In this document: one piece after another, positions 17,300 through 25,296 of the stretch
Layout of the letters: every line of letters starts with the position of its first letter
How positions within the stretch are numbered: position 1 is the stretch's first letter
DNA from: Candidatus Allofournierella pullicola
Lineage (GTDB): Bacteria; Bacillota; Clostridia; Oscillospirales; Ruminococcaceae
Direction: 5' to 3'
NCBI GenBank assembly: GCA_019114225.1
Contig: DXFW01000020.1
Location: forward strand, 124,001 to 188,000
Length of the DNA stretch: 64,000 nt
Position numbers and translations under genes: made by a program
The notes under the pieces: generated by a model
The model's database searches: none
The model's input: only the letters and a program-made list of their open reading frames with translations
What the model was told of the DNA's origin: nothing

Positions 17300-17431
17300 A
17301 AAGGCAGCTCCTTTTTTGCGGCCCGCCCCAAAGCGGCGGGTCGGTGTTTGGCGGTTTTCGCCGGGATATCCGGGATATTATCATAGCATTCCCCGCCCCG
17401 GCGCGCAAGGGGCGTTTTGCCCCTATCCCGC

Positions 17432-17464
17432 AAAAAAGCCGCCCCGGCAGCGCCGGGGCGGCTT
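17432..17464 (-). terminator. Terminator of hpf
   Basis: A 13-bp GC-rich stem, AAGCCGCCCCGGC with its complement (17436-17464), with a 3-nt loop, followed on the minus strand by TTTTTT. It lies directly after the hpf stop. Confidence 0.93.
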
Positions 17465-17471
17465 TTGACGT

Positions 17472-17984
17472 TCAGTTCAGCGGGATAAGCACGCCGTAGC
17501 CGCCGTCGGCGCGGCGGTAGACCACCTGGATCTGGTCGTTCTCCATGCTGCGGTACATGAAGAAGTTGTGGCCCAGCAGGTTCATCTGCAGGATGGCCTC
17601 TTCCGTGGTGCAGGGCTTGACGGCGAAGCGCTTTTCGCGGATGACCTCGAAGGTCTCCTCCGGCTCGGGATCGGCCGGCCACTCCGCGGCGCGGGTCATC
17701 TTGGTGCTCAGGCGCTTGCGGTTCTTCACCAGGCGGCGGGTCAGCAGGTCCGCCGCGTCCTCCAGAGCGGCTTCCATCTGGTCGGCGGTTTTTTCGGCCC
17801 GCACGGTGATGCCATTGTCATAGACGGTGATCTCCACCGTCTGGCGGCTTTTTTCCACCGTGACCGTGACCTGCGCCTGGGTCTCCTCGGGGAAGAACTT
17901 ATCCAGCTTTGCCAGGCGCTTCTCCGCTTTCTCGACGAACGAGGGTTTCAGGGAAACTCTGCGACCGGTGCATGTGACCTTCAT
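17472..17984 (-). CDS. hpf: Ribosome hibernation promoting factor, long form
   Basis: A 170-residue long-form HPF that dimerises 70S ribosomes into 100S particles in stationary phase. The N-terminal S30AE domain starts MKVTCTGRRVSLKPSF and contains KLDKFFPE and VTVEKSRQTVEITV. A linker of about 20 residues leads to the C-terminal dimerisation domain with VIREKRFAVKPCTTEEAILQ and YRRADGGYGVLIP. Monocistronic with its own terminator. Confidence 0.95.
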   Translation of the reverse strand: MKVTCTGRRVSLKPSFVEKAEKRLAKLDKFFPEETQAQVTVTVEKSRQTVEITVYDNGITVRAEKTADQMEAALEDAADLLTRRLVKNRKRLSTKMTRAAEWPADPEPEETFEVIREKRFAVKPCTTEEAILQMNLLGHNFFMYRSMENDQIQVVYRRADGGYGVLIPLN

Positions 17985-18062
17985 AAACCTATGCCTCCTT
18001 TAGGCAGCTGACTGCCGCCGGGCTTTTGCCCTTTGCACAGCCTCTGCCGCTTTGATACTATT

Positions 18063-18071
18063 ATTATAGCA
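18063..18071 (-). promoter_or_regulatory. Extended -10 promoter of hpf
   Basis: Minus strand TGCTATAAT (TATAAT at 18063-18068 with an upstream TG), about 80 bp before hpf. No good -35 is visible, as is common with extended -10 promoters. Confidence 0.55.
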
Positions 18072-18148
18072 ATATTGCACAAAAAACACCAGAGAAAAGG
18101 CGTGTACAGTCTGTAAAGTTTTTGTGGCAAAGGTGTGTGAAAATGCAC

Positions 18149-18181
18149 AAAACCCGCCCCTTCCGGCGGGAAAGGGGCGGG
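18149..18181 (-). terminator. Terminator after the cupin gene
   Basis: CCCGCCCC pairs with GGGGCGGG (18153-18181) around a 13-nt loop; TTTT then GTGCATTTT follows on the minus strand. It ends the oxidoreductase-cupin unit. Confidence 0.85.
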
Positions 18182-18202
18182 CAGGCTCAACATCAAAAAG
18201 CT

Positions 18203-18562
18203 TCAGGCCGGGTCGCGCACGTTGATGATGAGCGCCAGGAAGCGCAGGGGCTTGTCGGTGCGGTTCTCGATGGAATGAGAGGAGCCGTCCCGGCACTGCA
18301 TCATGTCGCCGGCGGCCAGATCGTACTCCACGCCGTCCTCCACCACATGGCCCACGCCCTCCAGGACGTAATAGACCTCATACTCGCCCTGGTGCTTGTG
18401 GTAGCCGATGGAGTTGCCGGGCTGGAGGGTGTTCACAGCGAACAGCCGCCCGGAGCCGTAGGCGCAGTCGGCGGGCAGGATGTGGTGCACGGTGCACTCC
18501 CCTTCGCCCCCCGCCATCTTGGGGCGGACTTCTTCCAGCTGGTCTTTGCAGAGAATTTTCAT
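18203..18562 (-). CDS. Small cupin-domain protein
   Basis: A 119-residue single cupin. The metal-binding motif is visible as HKHQGEYEVYYVLEG (two His and a Glu, about 54-68), and motif 2 has GDMMQCRDGSSHSIEN with another His. Such proteins bind a divalent metal and can be sensors or small isomerase/dioxygenase-like enzymes; the substrate cannot be told. It lies 15 bp downstream of the CoA-disulfide-reductase-like gene and shares its terminator. Confidence 0.8.
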   Translation of the reverse strand: MKILCKDQLEEVRPKMAGGEGECTVHHILPADCAYGSGRLFAVNTLQPGNSIGYHKHQGEYEVYYVLEGVGHVVEDGVEYDLAAGDMMQCRDGSSHSIENRTDKPLRFLALIINVRDPA

Positions 18563-18577
18563 GGTTTCCCCCTCATT

Positions 18578-20275
18578 TCAGTTGAAGTTGTAGGCCGTGA
18601 CGATGGGCTCGCGGCCCAGGGTGCGGTCGTTGAAATACTCATACAGGCAGATCCCCAGGAAGGAACCGCTGATGTTGTAAACATTGGTGTAGCCGTTGCC
18701 CAGCAGCTCGCACAGCGCGTAGTAACTGCGCTGGCTGGTGCGGCAGTGGAGATAGACCGGCACGTCCCTGGGCACCTCGTTCATCCGCTCCCGGAACTGA
18801 GACAGGGGGATGTTCACCGCGCCCTTGAGGTGGCCGGCGGCGTACTCCCGTGCCTCCCGCACGTCGATGATACACGCGCCCTGCTCCACCAGACCGCGCA
18901 CGGCGCTCACCGGCACCTGCTTCATCCGGCCGCTGAGCACGTTCAGGCCCACCAGCGCCGCCAGATTCACCACGTCCTTGGCGGTGCCGTAGACCGGCGA
19001 GTAGCACAGTTCCAGCTCCTTGAGGTCCGCCAGGGTGCCGTTCATGGAGATGAGGGTGGCGATGACGTCCACCCGGCGCACCGCGTCGCCCCGGCCGATG
19101 GCCTGAGCGCCCAGCACACGGCCGGTGGGCGTTTCGAACACCAGTTTAAAGGCCATATAGGCCGCGTCGGGCATGAGGCCCACTTTGTCGGTGGGATAGA
19201 GGAGCACCGACTGACAGGGGATTCCCGCCTTGCGGGCCGCCTTTTCGGAAAGGCCGGTGGCGGCGGCGTTCAGGTCGAACACCCGCACACAGCACGAGCC
19301 GATGAAGCCCCGGTTGTCTGCCGAAACGCCGCAGATGTGGTCCGCCGCGGCGCGGGCCTGCCGCTGGGCCGGGCCCGCCAATGCCAGACGGCCGGGCCGC
19401 CGGGCCAGGCGGTCAAAGCTTTCCACCGCGTCGCCCACGGCGTAGATGTCCTCGTCCTCGGTGCGCCAGTTGGCGTCCACCTTCACGCCCCGGGTCTCGC
19501 CGATGGCAAGGCCCGCCTCCCGGGCGAGGGCGGTCTCCGGCGAAACGCCGATGGCCAGCACCACCATCTGGGCGGGCAGGTCAAAGGCCTCGCCGTCCCG
19601 AGTGACGGTGATGTGGTCCGGGTGCACAGCGGTGAGCAGGCTGTTCAGTTCCACCTGCACGCCGTTGTCCATCAGCTCCTTGTGCAGCAGCTGGGCCATG
19701 TCGTAGTCAAAGGGGGCCAGCACCTGGTCCGTCCCTTCCACCAGCGTCACCAGCAGGCCGGCGGAGGCCAGGTTTTCCGCCACTTCCACGCCGATGAAGC
19801 CGCCGCCCACCACCGCCGCGCGGGTCACGCCCTGCTCATCGATGTAGGACTTGATGGCCTTCACGTCGGTGACGTTGCGCAGGGTGAACACATGGGGGCT
19901 GTGCACGCCGGGGATGGAGCCGGGCACGATGGGCGCGGCGCCGGGGGCAAGGATGAGTTTATCATAGCTCTCGGTGTATTCCGGGCCCTCTTTGGGCTGC
20001 ACCGTCACGGTCTTGGCCGCGCGGTCGATGGACACCACCCGGCTGTTCACCCGCACCTCGATGTTGTGGCGCATTTTAAAGGCGCGGGGCGTCATCAGCA
20101 CCAGGTCGTCGGCGCTGGGGATGGTGCCGCCCAGATGATAGGGCAGGCCGCAGTTGGAGAAGGAGACGTGCTCGCCCTGTTCAAACATGATGATCTCGGC
20201 TTTTTCGTCCAGACGGCGCAGTCGGGCGGCCGCGCTGGCGCCGGCGGCCACGCCGCCCACCACGATCACTTTCAT
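18578..20275 (-). CDS. CoA-disulfide reductase-like flavoprotein with C-terminal rhodanese domain
   Basis: A 565-residue pyridine-nucleotide-disulfide oxidoreductase. The FAD site VGGVAAGASAAARLRR is at the N-terminus, the single redox Cys about residue 42 in SFSNCGLPY, the NAD(P)H site VVGGGFIGVEVAENL in the middle, and YAVGDAVE for FAD. From about 460 a rhodanese domain follows with active Cys in LHCRTSQRS. Such fusions reduce CoA-S-S-H, persulfides or polysulfides with NAD(P)H, in sulfur or redox homeostasis. Operon with the downstream cupin. Confidence 0.9.
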   Translation of the reverse strand: MKVIVVGGVAAGASAAARLRRLDEKAEIIMFEQGEHVSFSNCGLPYHLGGTIPSADDLVLMTPRAFKMRHNIEVRVNSRVVSIDRAAKTVTVQPKEGPEYTESYDKLILAPGAAPIVPGSIPGVHSPHVFTLRNVTDVKAIKSYIDEQGVTRAAVVGGGFIGVEVAENLASAGLLVTLVEGTDQVLAPFDYDMAQLLHKELMDNGVQVELNSLLTAVHPDHITVTRDGEAFDLPAQMVVLAIGVSPETALAREAGLAIGETRGVKVDANWRTEDEDIYAVGDAVESFDRLARRPGRLALAGPAQRQARAAADHICGVSADNRGFIGSCCVRVFDLNAAATGLSEKAARKAGIPCQSVLLYPTDKVGLMPDAAYMAFKLVFETPTGRVLGAQAIGRGDAVRRVDVIATLISMNGTLADLKELELCYSPVYGTAKDVVNLAALVGLNVLSGRMKQVPVSAVRGLVEQGACIIDVREAREYAAGHLKGAVNIPLSQFRERMNEVPRDVPVYLHCRTSQRSYYALCELLGNGYTNVYNISGSFLGICLYEYFNDRTLGREPIVTAYNFN

Positions 20276-20330
20276 CTCTTCAACTTCCTTTCATCGGCGG
20301 GCAGGCCCGCCGTTCATTTTCCAAAAATGC

Positions 20331-20362
20331 AAAAAGCGGGCTGCCGCTTGCCGACAGTCCGC
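20331..20362 (-). terminator. Terminator after the S1-domain gene
   Basis: An imperfect stem with arms GCGG and CCGC closing an inner CTG/CAG helix (20336-20362), followed by TTTTT on the minus strand. It closes the yab cluster. Confidence 0.7.
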
Positions 20363-20389
20363 CCTTTCGCCTGTTATTCCTGCCGCGAT

Positions 20390-20851
20390 TCAGCGCCGGC
20401 GGGAGTAGCCGCCTCCGCGGCGGTTCTCGGTGACCCGCTTGAGGTCGGAGATCTTCTCCTCGCTCTGGCTCTTGAATCTGGCCATCATATCCTCAAAGCT
20501 CATCTCGCCCTGGGGCGCGGCCGCCTTGGGCTGCCAGACCCGGGGCGCGTCGGAGCGGCCCCGCTGGCCGCCGCGCTGCCCGCCATGGGCGCCGCCCCGG
20601 TTGGGACGAGGCTCGGGGGGCAGGGTGCGCTTGATGGAGAGGGCGATCTTGCCGTCCTCCGCGATGTTGAGCACCTTGACCTTGACCTCCTGCCCTTCAC
20701 TGAGCACGGTGGACAGGTCCTCGATAAAACTGTTGGACACCTCGGAGATGTGCACCATGCCGGTCTTTCCGCCGGGCAGTGCAACAAAGGCGCCGAACTT
20801 TTTGACGCCGGTGATCTTTCCTTCCAGAATGGCCCCTACCTCTAACTGCAA
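20390..20851 (-). CDS. yabR: S1 RNA-binding domain protein (YabR-like)
   Basis: A 153-residue protein. An S1 domain covers residues 1-75 (MQLEVGAILEGKITGVKKFG, then GKTGMVHISEVS and KVKVLNIAEDGKIALSIK). A basic Gly/Arg-rich tail with RGG-like repeats ends in RRGGGYSRRR. It probably binds RNA; YabR in Bacillus lies directly after divIC as here. Arg/Gly tails often give sequence-independent RNA affinity. Confidence 0.85.
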   Translation of the reverse strand: MQLEVGAILEGKITGVKKFGAFVALPGGKTGMVHISEVSNSFIEDLSTVLSEGQEVKVKVLNIAEDGKIALSIKRTLPPEPRPNRGGAHGGQRGGQRGRSDAPRVWQPKAAAPQGEMSFEDMMARFKSQSEEKISDLKRVTENRRGGGYSRRR

Positions 20852-20927
20852 CGCGATATAACCCCTTTATGTTTATTCTGCAAAAGGCCCGCAACGCGGC
20901 GGTGAGCCGCGGCCTTTGTGCCGTGTT

Positions 20928-21227
20928 TTACTGGCCGGTGACGTCGATGAACACCCGCTCGTTGGGCTTGGCATAGCCCAGTTTGTCCCGCGCGACCCGC
21001 TCGATGATCTCTGTGTCGCTGCCGGATTCCAGCACGCGCTCCAGCTCGTCGTTCTGCTGGCGCTGCTGCTCCAGCTGGGTCTCCAGGTCCTGCAGCTCTT
21101 TTTGTTTTGCGGCGATGTCCACCTGGTTGAACACAAGGCCCGCCACCAGATAGCCGCCGATCAGCACAAGGCCCGCCCGCAGAAAAAAGCGGGGCAGAAG
21201 CGGAGCGCGCTTTTGCCGTTTTTCCAT
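20928..21227 (-). CDS. divIC: Septum formation initiator DivIC (FtsB family)
   Basis: A 99-residue bitopic protein: a short basic cytoplasmic end, one membrane helix at about 16-33, then a coiled coil (KQKELQDLETQLEQQRQQND) and the family tail IERVARDKLGYAKPNERVF. It forms the FtsLB-type complex that activates septal FtsW/PBP. Position before yabR matches Bacillus. Confidence 0.93.
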   Translation of the reverse strand: MEKRQKRAPLLPRFFLRAGLVLIGGYLVAGLVFNQVDIAAKQKELQDLETQLEQQRQQNDELERVLESGSDTEIIERVARDKLGYAKPNERVFIDVTGQ

Positions 21228-21260
21228 GCCGCGGACCCCCTTTGCCGAAAAATGAGCGCA

Positions 21261-21758
21261 TTACCCCCGGGGAAGGCCCGGCGGGTTATCTGAATTATAC
21301 AACACACGCCCTTTGTTTTTCAACTGTTTTTTGCGGCGTTTTTTGGCCGAGGCGCTCAATTTGCTCCCTGCGGCACGCGCCGCGCGCACGCAAAGGCGCA
21401 CCAGCGGGCGCACCGCCAGCAGCCAGACGAGCACAAAGGGCCGGGCAATGGTCCATTTTACCAGCCGCTGGACCGCGGCGCACCCCGGCGCCAGCACAAA
21501 AAAATACCCCGCCAGCCCCAGCGCCAGGCCCGCCGCCATGTACCAGCGCACCACGCCGCTGTAGCTGCGGGAGGCGGCGAAGCTGCAGGCCAGCACGGCG
21601 GCGGCGAAGGCGGCGGCCACATCCAGCACAAAGCACACCGGGCGGCTGCCGCCGAACACAAAGCGGGCCAGGTCGTAGCACACCGCCAGAAAAAAGCCCA
21701 GCCCCAGGCAGCACAGTGTGTCCGCCAGGACGTAGGGCGGGGCGGCCAGCGCCACCAT
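21261..21758 (-). CDS. yabQ: Spore cortex biosynthesis protein YabQ
   Basis: A 165-residue protein with four or five membrane helices and a strongly basic C-terminus (SASAKKRRKKQLKNK). The N-terminal motif FFLAVCYDLARFVFGGSR, with the DLARF and FVLDV features, is typical of YabQ, a mother-cell forespore-membrane protein needed for cortex formation in Bacillus. It is 6 bp after yabP. Confidence 0.88.
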   Translation of the reverse strand: MVALAAPPYVLADTLCCLGLGFFLAVCYDLARFVFGGSRPVCFVLDVAAAFAAAVLACSFAASRSYSGVVRWYMAAGLALGLAGYFFVLAPGCAAVQRLVKWTIARPFVLVWLLAVRPLVRLCVRAARAAGSKLSASAKKRRKKQLKNKGRVLYNSDNPPGLPRG

Positions 21759-21764
21759 GGATTT

Positions 21765-22073
21765 TCAGCGCAGCAGGCGGCGCCACAGGCCGCCCGCCGC
21801 CGGCGCGGGTTCGGTGTACTGCATGGATTCTATATGCCCGAAGATCTTCACCTCGCCCGTCTGGATGGACAGCTCGCTCACCGAGAGGCCCTCGCCTCCC
21901 ACCAGCAGGGTGCCCTGCTGGGTCTCCAGGGTGGCGCCGGTCTCGTCGCAGCTCACCACCCGGGTCACGCCGGTGGCGGTGAGGGCGCTGCGGTCTTCCA
22001 CGATGAGGTGGTGAGGAAGCTTTGCCGCCGGACTTTCAGCGGGCCGGGCGGCGGGGGTCTTTTTTTCCTGCAT
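21765..22073 (-). CDS. yabP: Sporulation protein YabP
   Basis: A 102-residue YabP/YqfC-type protein. The core LPHHLIVEDRSALTATGVTRVVSCDE and LLVGGEGLSVSELSIQTGEVKIFG (read in part) matches the family, which includes mother-cell forespore-membrane proteins. An N-terminal low-complexity segment precedes it. ATG 22073 follows AGGCAGG; an upstream TTG at 22109 is less likely. It is separated from the S4 gene by a terminator, so it probably has its own sporulation promoter. Confidence 0.88.
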   Translation of the reverse strand: MQEKKTPAARPAESPAAKLPHHLIVEDRSALTATGVTRVVSCDETGATLETQQGTLLVGGEGLSVSELSIQTGEVKIFGHIESMQYTEPAPAAGGLWRRLLR

Positions 22074-22081
22074 GGTCTGCA

Positions 22082-22122
22082 CCTGCCTTTTCGCCAATGT
22101 ATATGCCAAAGCGGCAGGCGGT
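22082..22122 (-). promoter_or_regulatory. Candidate sigma-E promoter for yabPQ
   Basis: On the minus strand a GCATAAC element is followed after about 15 bp by CATATACAT, resembling the sigma-E -35 (KMATA) and -10 (CATACANT) boxes. It lies between the preceding terminator and yabP, where a sporulation promoter is expected. Match is partial. Confidence 0.35.
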
Positions 22123-22137
22123 TATGCCCGGCACGAG

Positions 22138-22171
22138 AAAACCGCCCCGAAGGCGCTGCCTTCGGAGCGGT
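22138..22171 (-). terminator. Terminator between the S4 gene and yabP
   Basis: ACCGC and CCGAAGGC pair with GCCTTCGG and GCGGT (22141-22171), with one mismatch, followed by TTTT on the minus strand. It splits housekeeping and sporulation parts of the yab cluster. Confidence 0.8.
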
Positions 22172-22189
22172 CATTTGCAAAAAGCGAAA

Positions 22190-22435
22190 TCACCCTTCGA
22201 TGACTTCGTACATTTCCCGGGCCACATCCTTGCCGGCGGGGGCGAGGGTGGACAGCACCCGCACCTTGACCGGCTTGTTGCCAAAGGTGATCTCGATGAC
22301 GTCCCCTTCCTTGACGGCGTAGCTGGCCTTGGCGGGTTTGCCGTTCACCAGGATACGGCCCGCGTCGGCCACCTCGTTGGCCACGGTGCGCCGCTTGATG
22401 AGGCGGCTGACCTTCAGGTATTTGTCGATACGCAT
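22190..22435 (-). CDS. rqcP: S4-domain RNA-binding protein (RqcP/YabO-like)
   Basis: An 81-residue S4 domain: MRIDKYLKVSRLIKRRTVAN, then AGRILVNGKPAKASYAVKEGD. It matches YabO, renamed RqcP, which stabilises P-site tRNA on the 60S-like 50S particle during alanine tailing in bacterial ribosome quality control. The neighbourhood mazG-hup-yabO-yabP-yabQ-divIC is the Firmicute order. Confidence 0.9.
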   Translation of the reverse strand: MRIDKYLKVSRLIKRRTVANEVADAGRILVNGKPAKASYAVKEGDVIEITFGNKPVKVRVLSTLAPAGKDVAREMYEVIEG

Positions 22436-22475
22436 AAAGCTCGTTCCTTTCCCGCCGGGCGCCCGGCGAACAGAA

Positions 22476-22511
22476 AACGGCCCTGCCCCGCAGCGCGGCG
22501 GCAGAGCCGTT
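22476..22511 (-). terminator. Terminator after hup
   Basis: AACGGC and CTGCC pair with GGCAG and GCCGTT with small mismatches (22476-22511), then TTTTCTGTT on the minus strand. Confidence 0.75.
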
Positions 22512-22531
22512 GAGGATCGGGTCCGCTGAGA

Positions 22532-22807
22532 TTACTTGGACACCGCGTCCTTCAGGGCCTTGCCAGCCTTGAAAGCGGGAGCGGTGGTAGCGGCGATCTG
22601 GATGGTCTCCTTGGTGCGGGGGTTGATGCCGGTGCGGGCGGCGCGCTTGTGGGTCTCGAAGGTGCCGAAGCCAACCAGAGAGACCTTATCGCCGTCCGCC
22701 AGGGCCTTGGTGATGACTTCCACAGTGGCGTTGACAGCCTTCTCGGCGTCCTTCTTGGTCAGCTCGGCAGCCTCAGCGACAGCCGCGATCAGTTCAACTT
22801 TGGTCAT
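22532..22807 (-). CDS. hup: HU-family DNA-binding protein
   Basis: A 91-residue [24 protein letters not shown] leads, followed by [28 protein letters not shown] with the Pro/Arg-rich DNA-binding arm. It bends and compacts DNA as a homodimer. GGAGG lies 8 nt before the ATG. It sits between mazG and the S4 gene and has its own terminator. Confidence 0.96.
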   Translation of the reverse strand: MTKVELIAAVAEAAELTKKDAEKAVNATVEVITKALADGDKVSLVGFGTFETHKRAARTGINPRTKETIQIAATTAPAFKAGKALKDAVSK

Positions 22808-22846
22808 GTTATTTTACCTCCAAAAATTTATGCCAGCACAAAGGGG

Positions 22847-23656
22847 TCAGCCCTTTGGTGTCTGTTCGGTCTGCTTGGCCGCTTTCCAATAGCGGTCAAG
22901 GTCGGCGGGAGAGACGTCCTCCAGGGCCATGCCCTCGGCGGCCGCCTGCTCTTCGCAAGCGATGACCCGGTTCTGGAACCGGGTGGTGGCCTCGCTCAGG
23001 GCCTGCTCGCTGTCCTGCCCGAGCATGCGGCCCAGGTTGGCGGCGGCGAAAAGCACATCGCCCAGCTCCCACTGAACGCCCTCGCCCGTGGCCATGGCCT
23101 CTTTCAGCTCGGCCAGTTCGCTCTCCAGATCGGCCAGCGCGGCGGCGGCGTCCGGGTAGGCAAAGCCGTAGGCTCCGGCGCGCTTTTGCACCTTGGCCGC
23201 CCGCATGAGCGCGGGGAAGGCGGCGGGAACGCTCTCCAGCCGGCTTTTGGCGGTGGTGCGCTCCTTTTCGGCGTTTTTCAGCGCCTCCCAGTTGGAGAGC
23301 ACCTCGCCGGTGGTCTCGGCCACCGTGTCGCCAAAGACGTGGGGGTGGCGGTAGATGAGCTTTTTGCAGATACCGTCGCACACCGAGTCGAAGTCAAAGG
23401 TGCCCTGCTCGGCTTCCATCTGGCAGTGGAGCGCCACCTGCAAAAGCACGTCGCCCAGTTCCTCTTCCAGAAGATGGGCGTCGGCGAGGTCGATGGCTTC
23501 CAGCGCCTCGTAGGTCTCCTCGATGAAATTGGAGCGGATGGACCGGTGGGTCTGCTCTTTGTCCCAGGGGCAGCCGTGGTCGGGGTCGCGCAGAAGGGCG
23601 ACGATACGCACCAGGTCCTGGGCGGTATAGTGCTCTTTTTGCTCAAAGTCGACCAA
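22847..23656 (-). CDS. mazG: Nucleoside triphosphate pyrophosphohydrolase MazG
   Basis: A 269-residue protein with two MazG domains. The first has CPWDKEQTHRSIRSNFIEETYEALEAID and the EELGD motif; the second contains ELAELKEAM and WELGDVLFAAANL. It hydrolyses NTPs and dNTPs to NMPs and PPi, clearing aberrant nucleotides. The start is TTG 23656, 8 nt after AAGGAGG; GTG 23665 overlaps that Shine-Dalgarno and is unlikely. Confidence 0.92.
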   Translation of the reverse strand: MVDFEQKEHYTAQDLVRIVALLRDPDHGCPWDKEQTHRSIRSNFIEETYEALEAIDLADAHLLEEELGDVLLQVALHCQMEAEQGTFDFDSVCDGICKKLIYRHPHVFGDTVAETTGEVLSNWEALKNAEKERTTAKSRLESVPAAFPALMRAAKVQKRAGAYGFAYPDAAAALADLESELAELKEAMATGEGVQWELGDVLFAAANLGRMLGQDSEQALSEATTRFQNRVIACEEQAAAEGMALEDVSPADLDRYWKAAKQTEQTPKG

Positions 23657-23781
23657 GCGGCTCACCTCCTTAATCGCTTTCTAATTTTACTCCACGCAAA
23701 ATGGCTTTTCAAGCCCCTTTGCCCCTATTTTTGCCCCATCGGAGCGGTTTTCATACTTCTGAACAAAATTCGAGGGAAATA

Positions 23782-23830
23782 GAACGGCGGAATGTGTGCA
23801 ATCACCCATCCGCCGTTCGTTTTTTTATTT
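23782..23830 (+). terminator. Plus-strand terminator with no plus-strand gene
   Basis: GAACGGCGGA pairs with TCCGCCGTTC (23782-23818), followed on the plus strand by GTTTTTTTATTTTATT. The flanking genes are both on the minus strand, and the minus reading has no T-run after the stem. It looks like a terminator for a plus-strand transcript arising near or inside mazG. Confidence 0.7.
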
Positions 23831-23896
23831 TATTGCTGTTTTGCGCCGCGGCTCACGGTGAGCACCACCGCGCTGCCGCTGCCCTTTTGCCCCAGC

Positions 23897-24289
23897 TTAC
23901 AGCTGTGCCCCGCACCCAGGACAAAACAGGGCATCCTCTTCCACCTCGCAGCCGCACTGGGGGCAGTTCTTCACCGGCTCCTCAGGCATATCCACGGGCG
24001 GCTCGCCCTCGGCGGCGGGCTGGTTTTTCAGCTCGTGGATCTTGTCGTCCAGCGCGCCGATGGCGGCGATATACTTCTCCACCAGGGGGCGGTTCTCCTC
24101 GCCGTTCTTGGCCAGGCTGTAGACCAGAGCACCCAGCTGACGCTCGGCCTTGGCCTTTTTGCCCTGCAGAGCCAGCAGGTCGGTCTGGCGCTTGCCTTCC
24201 CGGGCCAGGTCGGTGGCGGTCTTCTTGGCGGTGTCCACGGCTTTGGCGCCGGCCTCCAGAATGCGGTCGATATCAATGTTCACGTTCAT
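23897..24289 (-). CDS. Zinc-ribbon coiled-coil protein of unknown function
   Basis: A 130-residue soluble protein. The N-terminal 85 residues are helical with coiled-coil character (KKTATDLAREGKRQTDLLAL). A Pro/Glu linker leads to a C-terminal zinc ribbon with CPQCG and CPGCG, four Cys ligands. Similar clostridial proteins are stand-alone and uncharacterised. It follows the udk-like gene on the same strand after 80 bp. Confidence 0.75.
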   Translation of the reverse strand: MNVNIDIDRILEAGAKAVDTAKKTATDLAREGKRQTDLLALQGKKAKAERQLGALVYSLAKNGEENRPLVEKYIAAIGALDDKIHELKNQPAAEGEPPVDMPEEPVKNCPQCGCEVEEDALFCPGCGAQL

Positions 24290-24369
24290 TGCAGTGCACC
24301 TCTTTCTGCCGGCAGACGCCGGATGTTTCTGTGTTCATTATACTGCGCCGCCCTTTGCGGCGCAACCGT

Positions 24370-25296
24370 TCAGCCCAAAAACTCCCGCAGCATGGAGTTC
24401 TCGGGAACGAGGCTCTCGTCCAGCGGGTCCACCAGGGCAAAGCGCCCGGCCAGGCTGTTCAGCGTCTCGCACAGGGGGTGCTCCGGGGGCAGGCTGCCCG
24501 CCAGCGACGCCGCGAAGGGCGCCAGCAGGCATATTTCGTAGCTGAAGGAGGTGTCCATCAAGAGGTCCGCCTCGGGCTTGAACACCTTGATGAACTTGTC
24601 CTCGCCGGCGCACACGCCGCCCCACATGCCCAGGGTCTTTTCAATGCTGTGGCCGCGGAACTTGCAGTCCCGCAGCATGCGGCGGGCAAGGCGTATGTCC
24701 CGGGTGGGCAGCACCCGCTGGCCCCGGTAGCTGTATTCCTCCCGCAGGCCGGCGTAAATTTTGTAGGTGCTGCCGGCGGGCAGCGGAGCGGTGAGCTCCG
24801 GGTTCAAGGCGTGGATACCCTCGATGATACACACGCCGCCGGGCACCGACAGGGGCAGTTTTTCCTCCTTGCGGGTCTCGGTGACAAAGTCGAACTCCGG
24901 CAGGAGGGTCTCGCCGGTGGCCAGGATCTCTTTCAGGCACCGGTGGATCTCTTTCATGTCCAGGGCGGTGACGTTCTCGTAGTCCTTGCTGCCGTCGGGC
25001 AGGCGGGGGTATTCGTCCAGATTTTTATAAAAATTGTCCAGGCTGACCACCTGGGCGGGGCAGCCCCGCACCCGCAGCGCCGCCGCCAGCTTGTTGGCCG
25101 TGGTGGTCTTGCCGGAGGCGGAGGGCCCGGTGAGCATGACGATGGAGCAGCCGCTGGCCAGCACCTCGCTGGCCGCCGCGTGAATGCGGCCCTCATACTC
25201 CATTTCGCAGTGGCGCACGAAGCTCTGGGCGCTTTCGGCGGCGGTGTTGATGAGGCTGATCTCAACCAGTCGTTTGGGGATCCAGATAGCGGGCAT
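24370..25296 (-). CDS. Uridine kinase-like P-loop NTPase
   Basis: A 308-residue protein with a phosphoribulokinase/uridine kinase fold. The P-loop GPSASGKTTTANKL is at about 58-71, with SLDNFYKNLDEYPRL (substrate and Mg site), DFVTETRKEE and IIEGIHALNPEL. The N-terminus overlaps the hemZ-like stop by 35 bases if ATG 25296 is used (AAGGAAGGAG is 12 nt upstream). Longer than simple Udk (about 210 residues), as in the clostridial nucleoside-kinase group; a role in uridine/cytidine salvage is likely but not proven. Confidence 0.8.
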   Translation of the reverse strand: MPAIWIPKRLVEISLINTAAESAQSFVRHCEMEYEGRIHAAASEVLASGCSIVMLTGPSASGKTTTANKLAAALRVRGCPAQVVSLDNFYKNLDEYPRLPDGSKDYENVTALDMKEIHRCLKEILATGETLLPEFDFVTETRKEEKLPLSVPGGVCIIEGIHALNPELTAPLPAGSTYKIYAGLREEYSYRGQRVLPTRDIRLARRMLRDCKFRGHSIEKTLGMWGGVCAGEDKFIKVFKPEADLLMDTSFSYEICLLAPFAASLAGSLPPEHPLCETLNSLAGRFALVDPLDESLVPENSMLREFLG

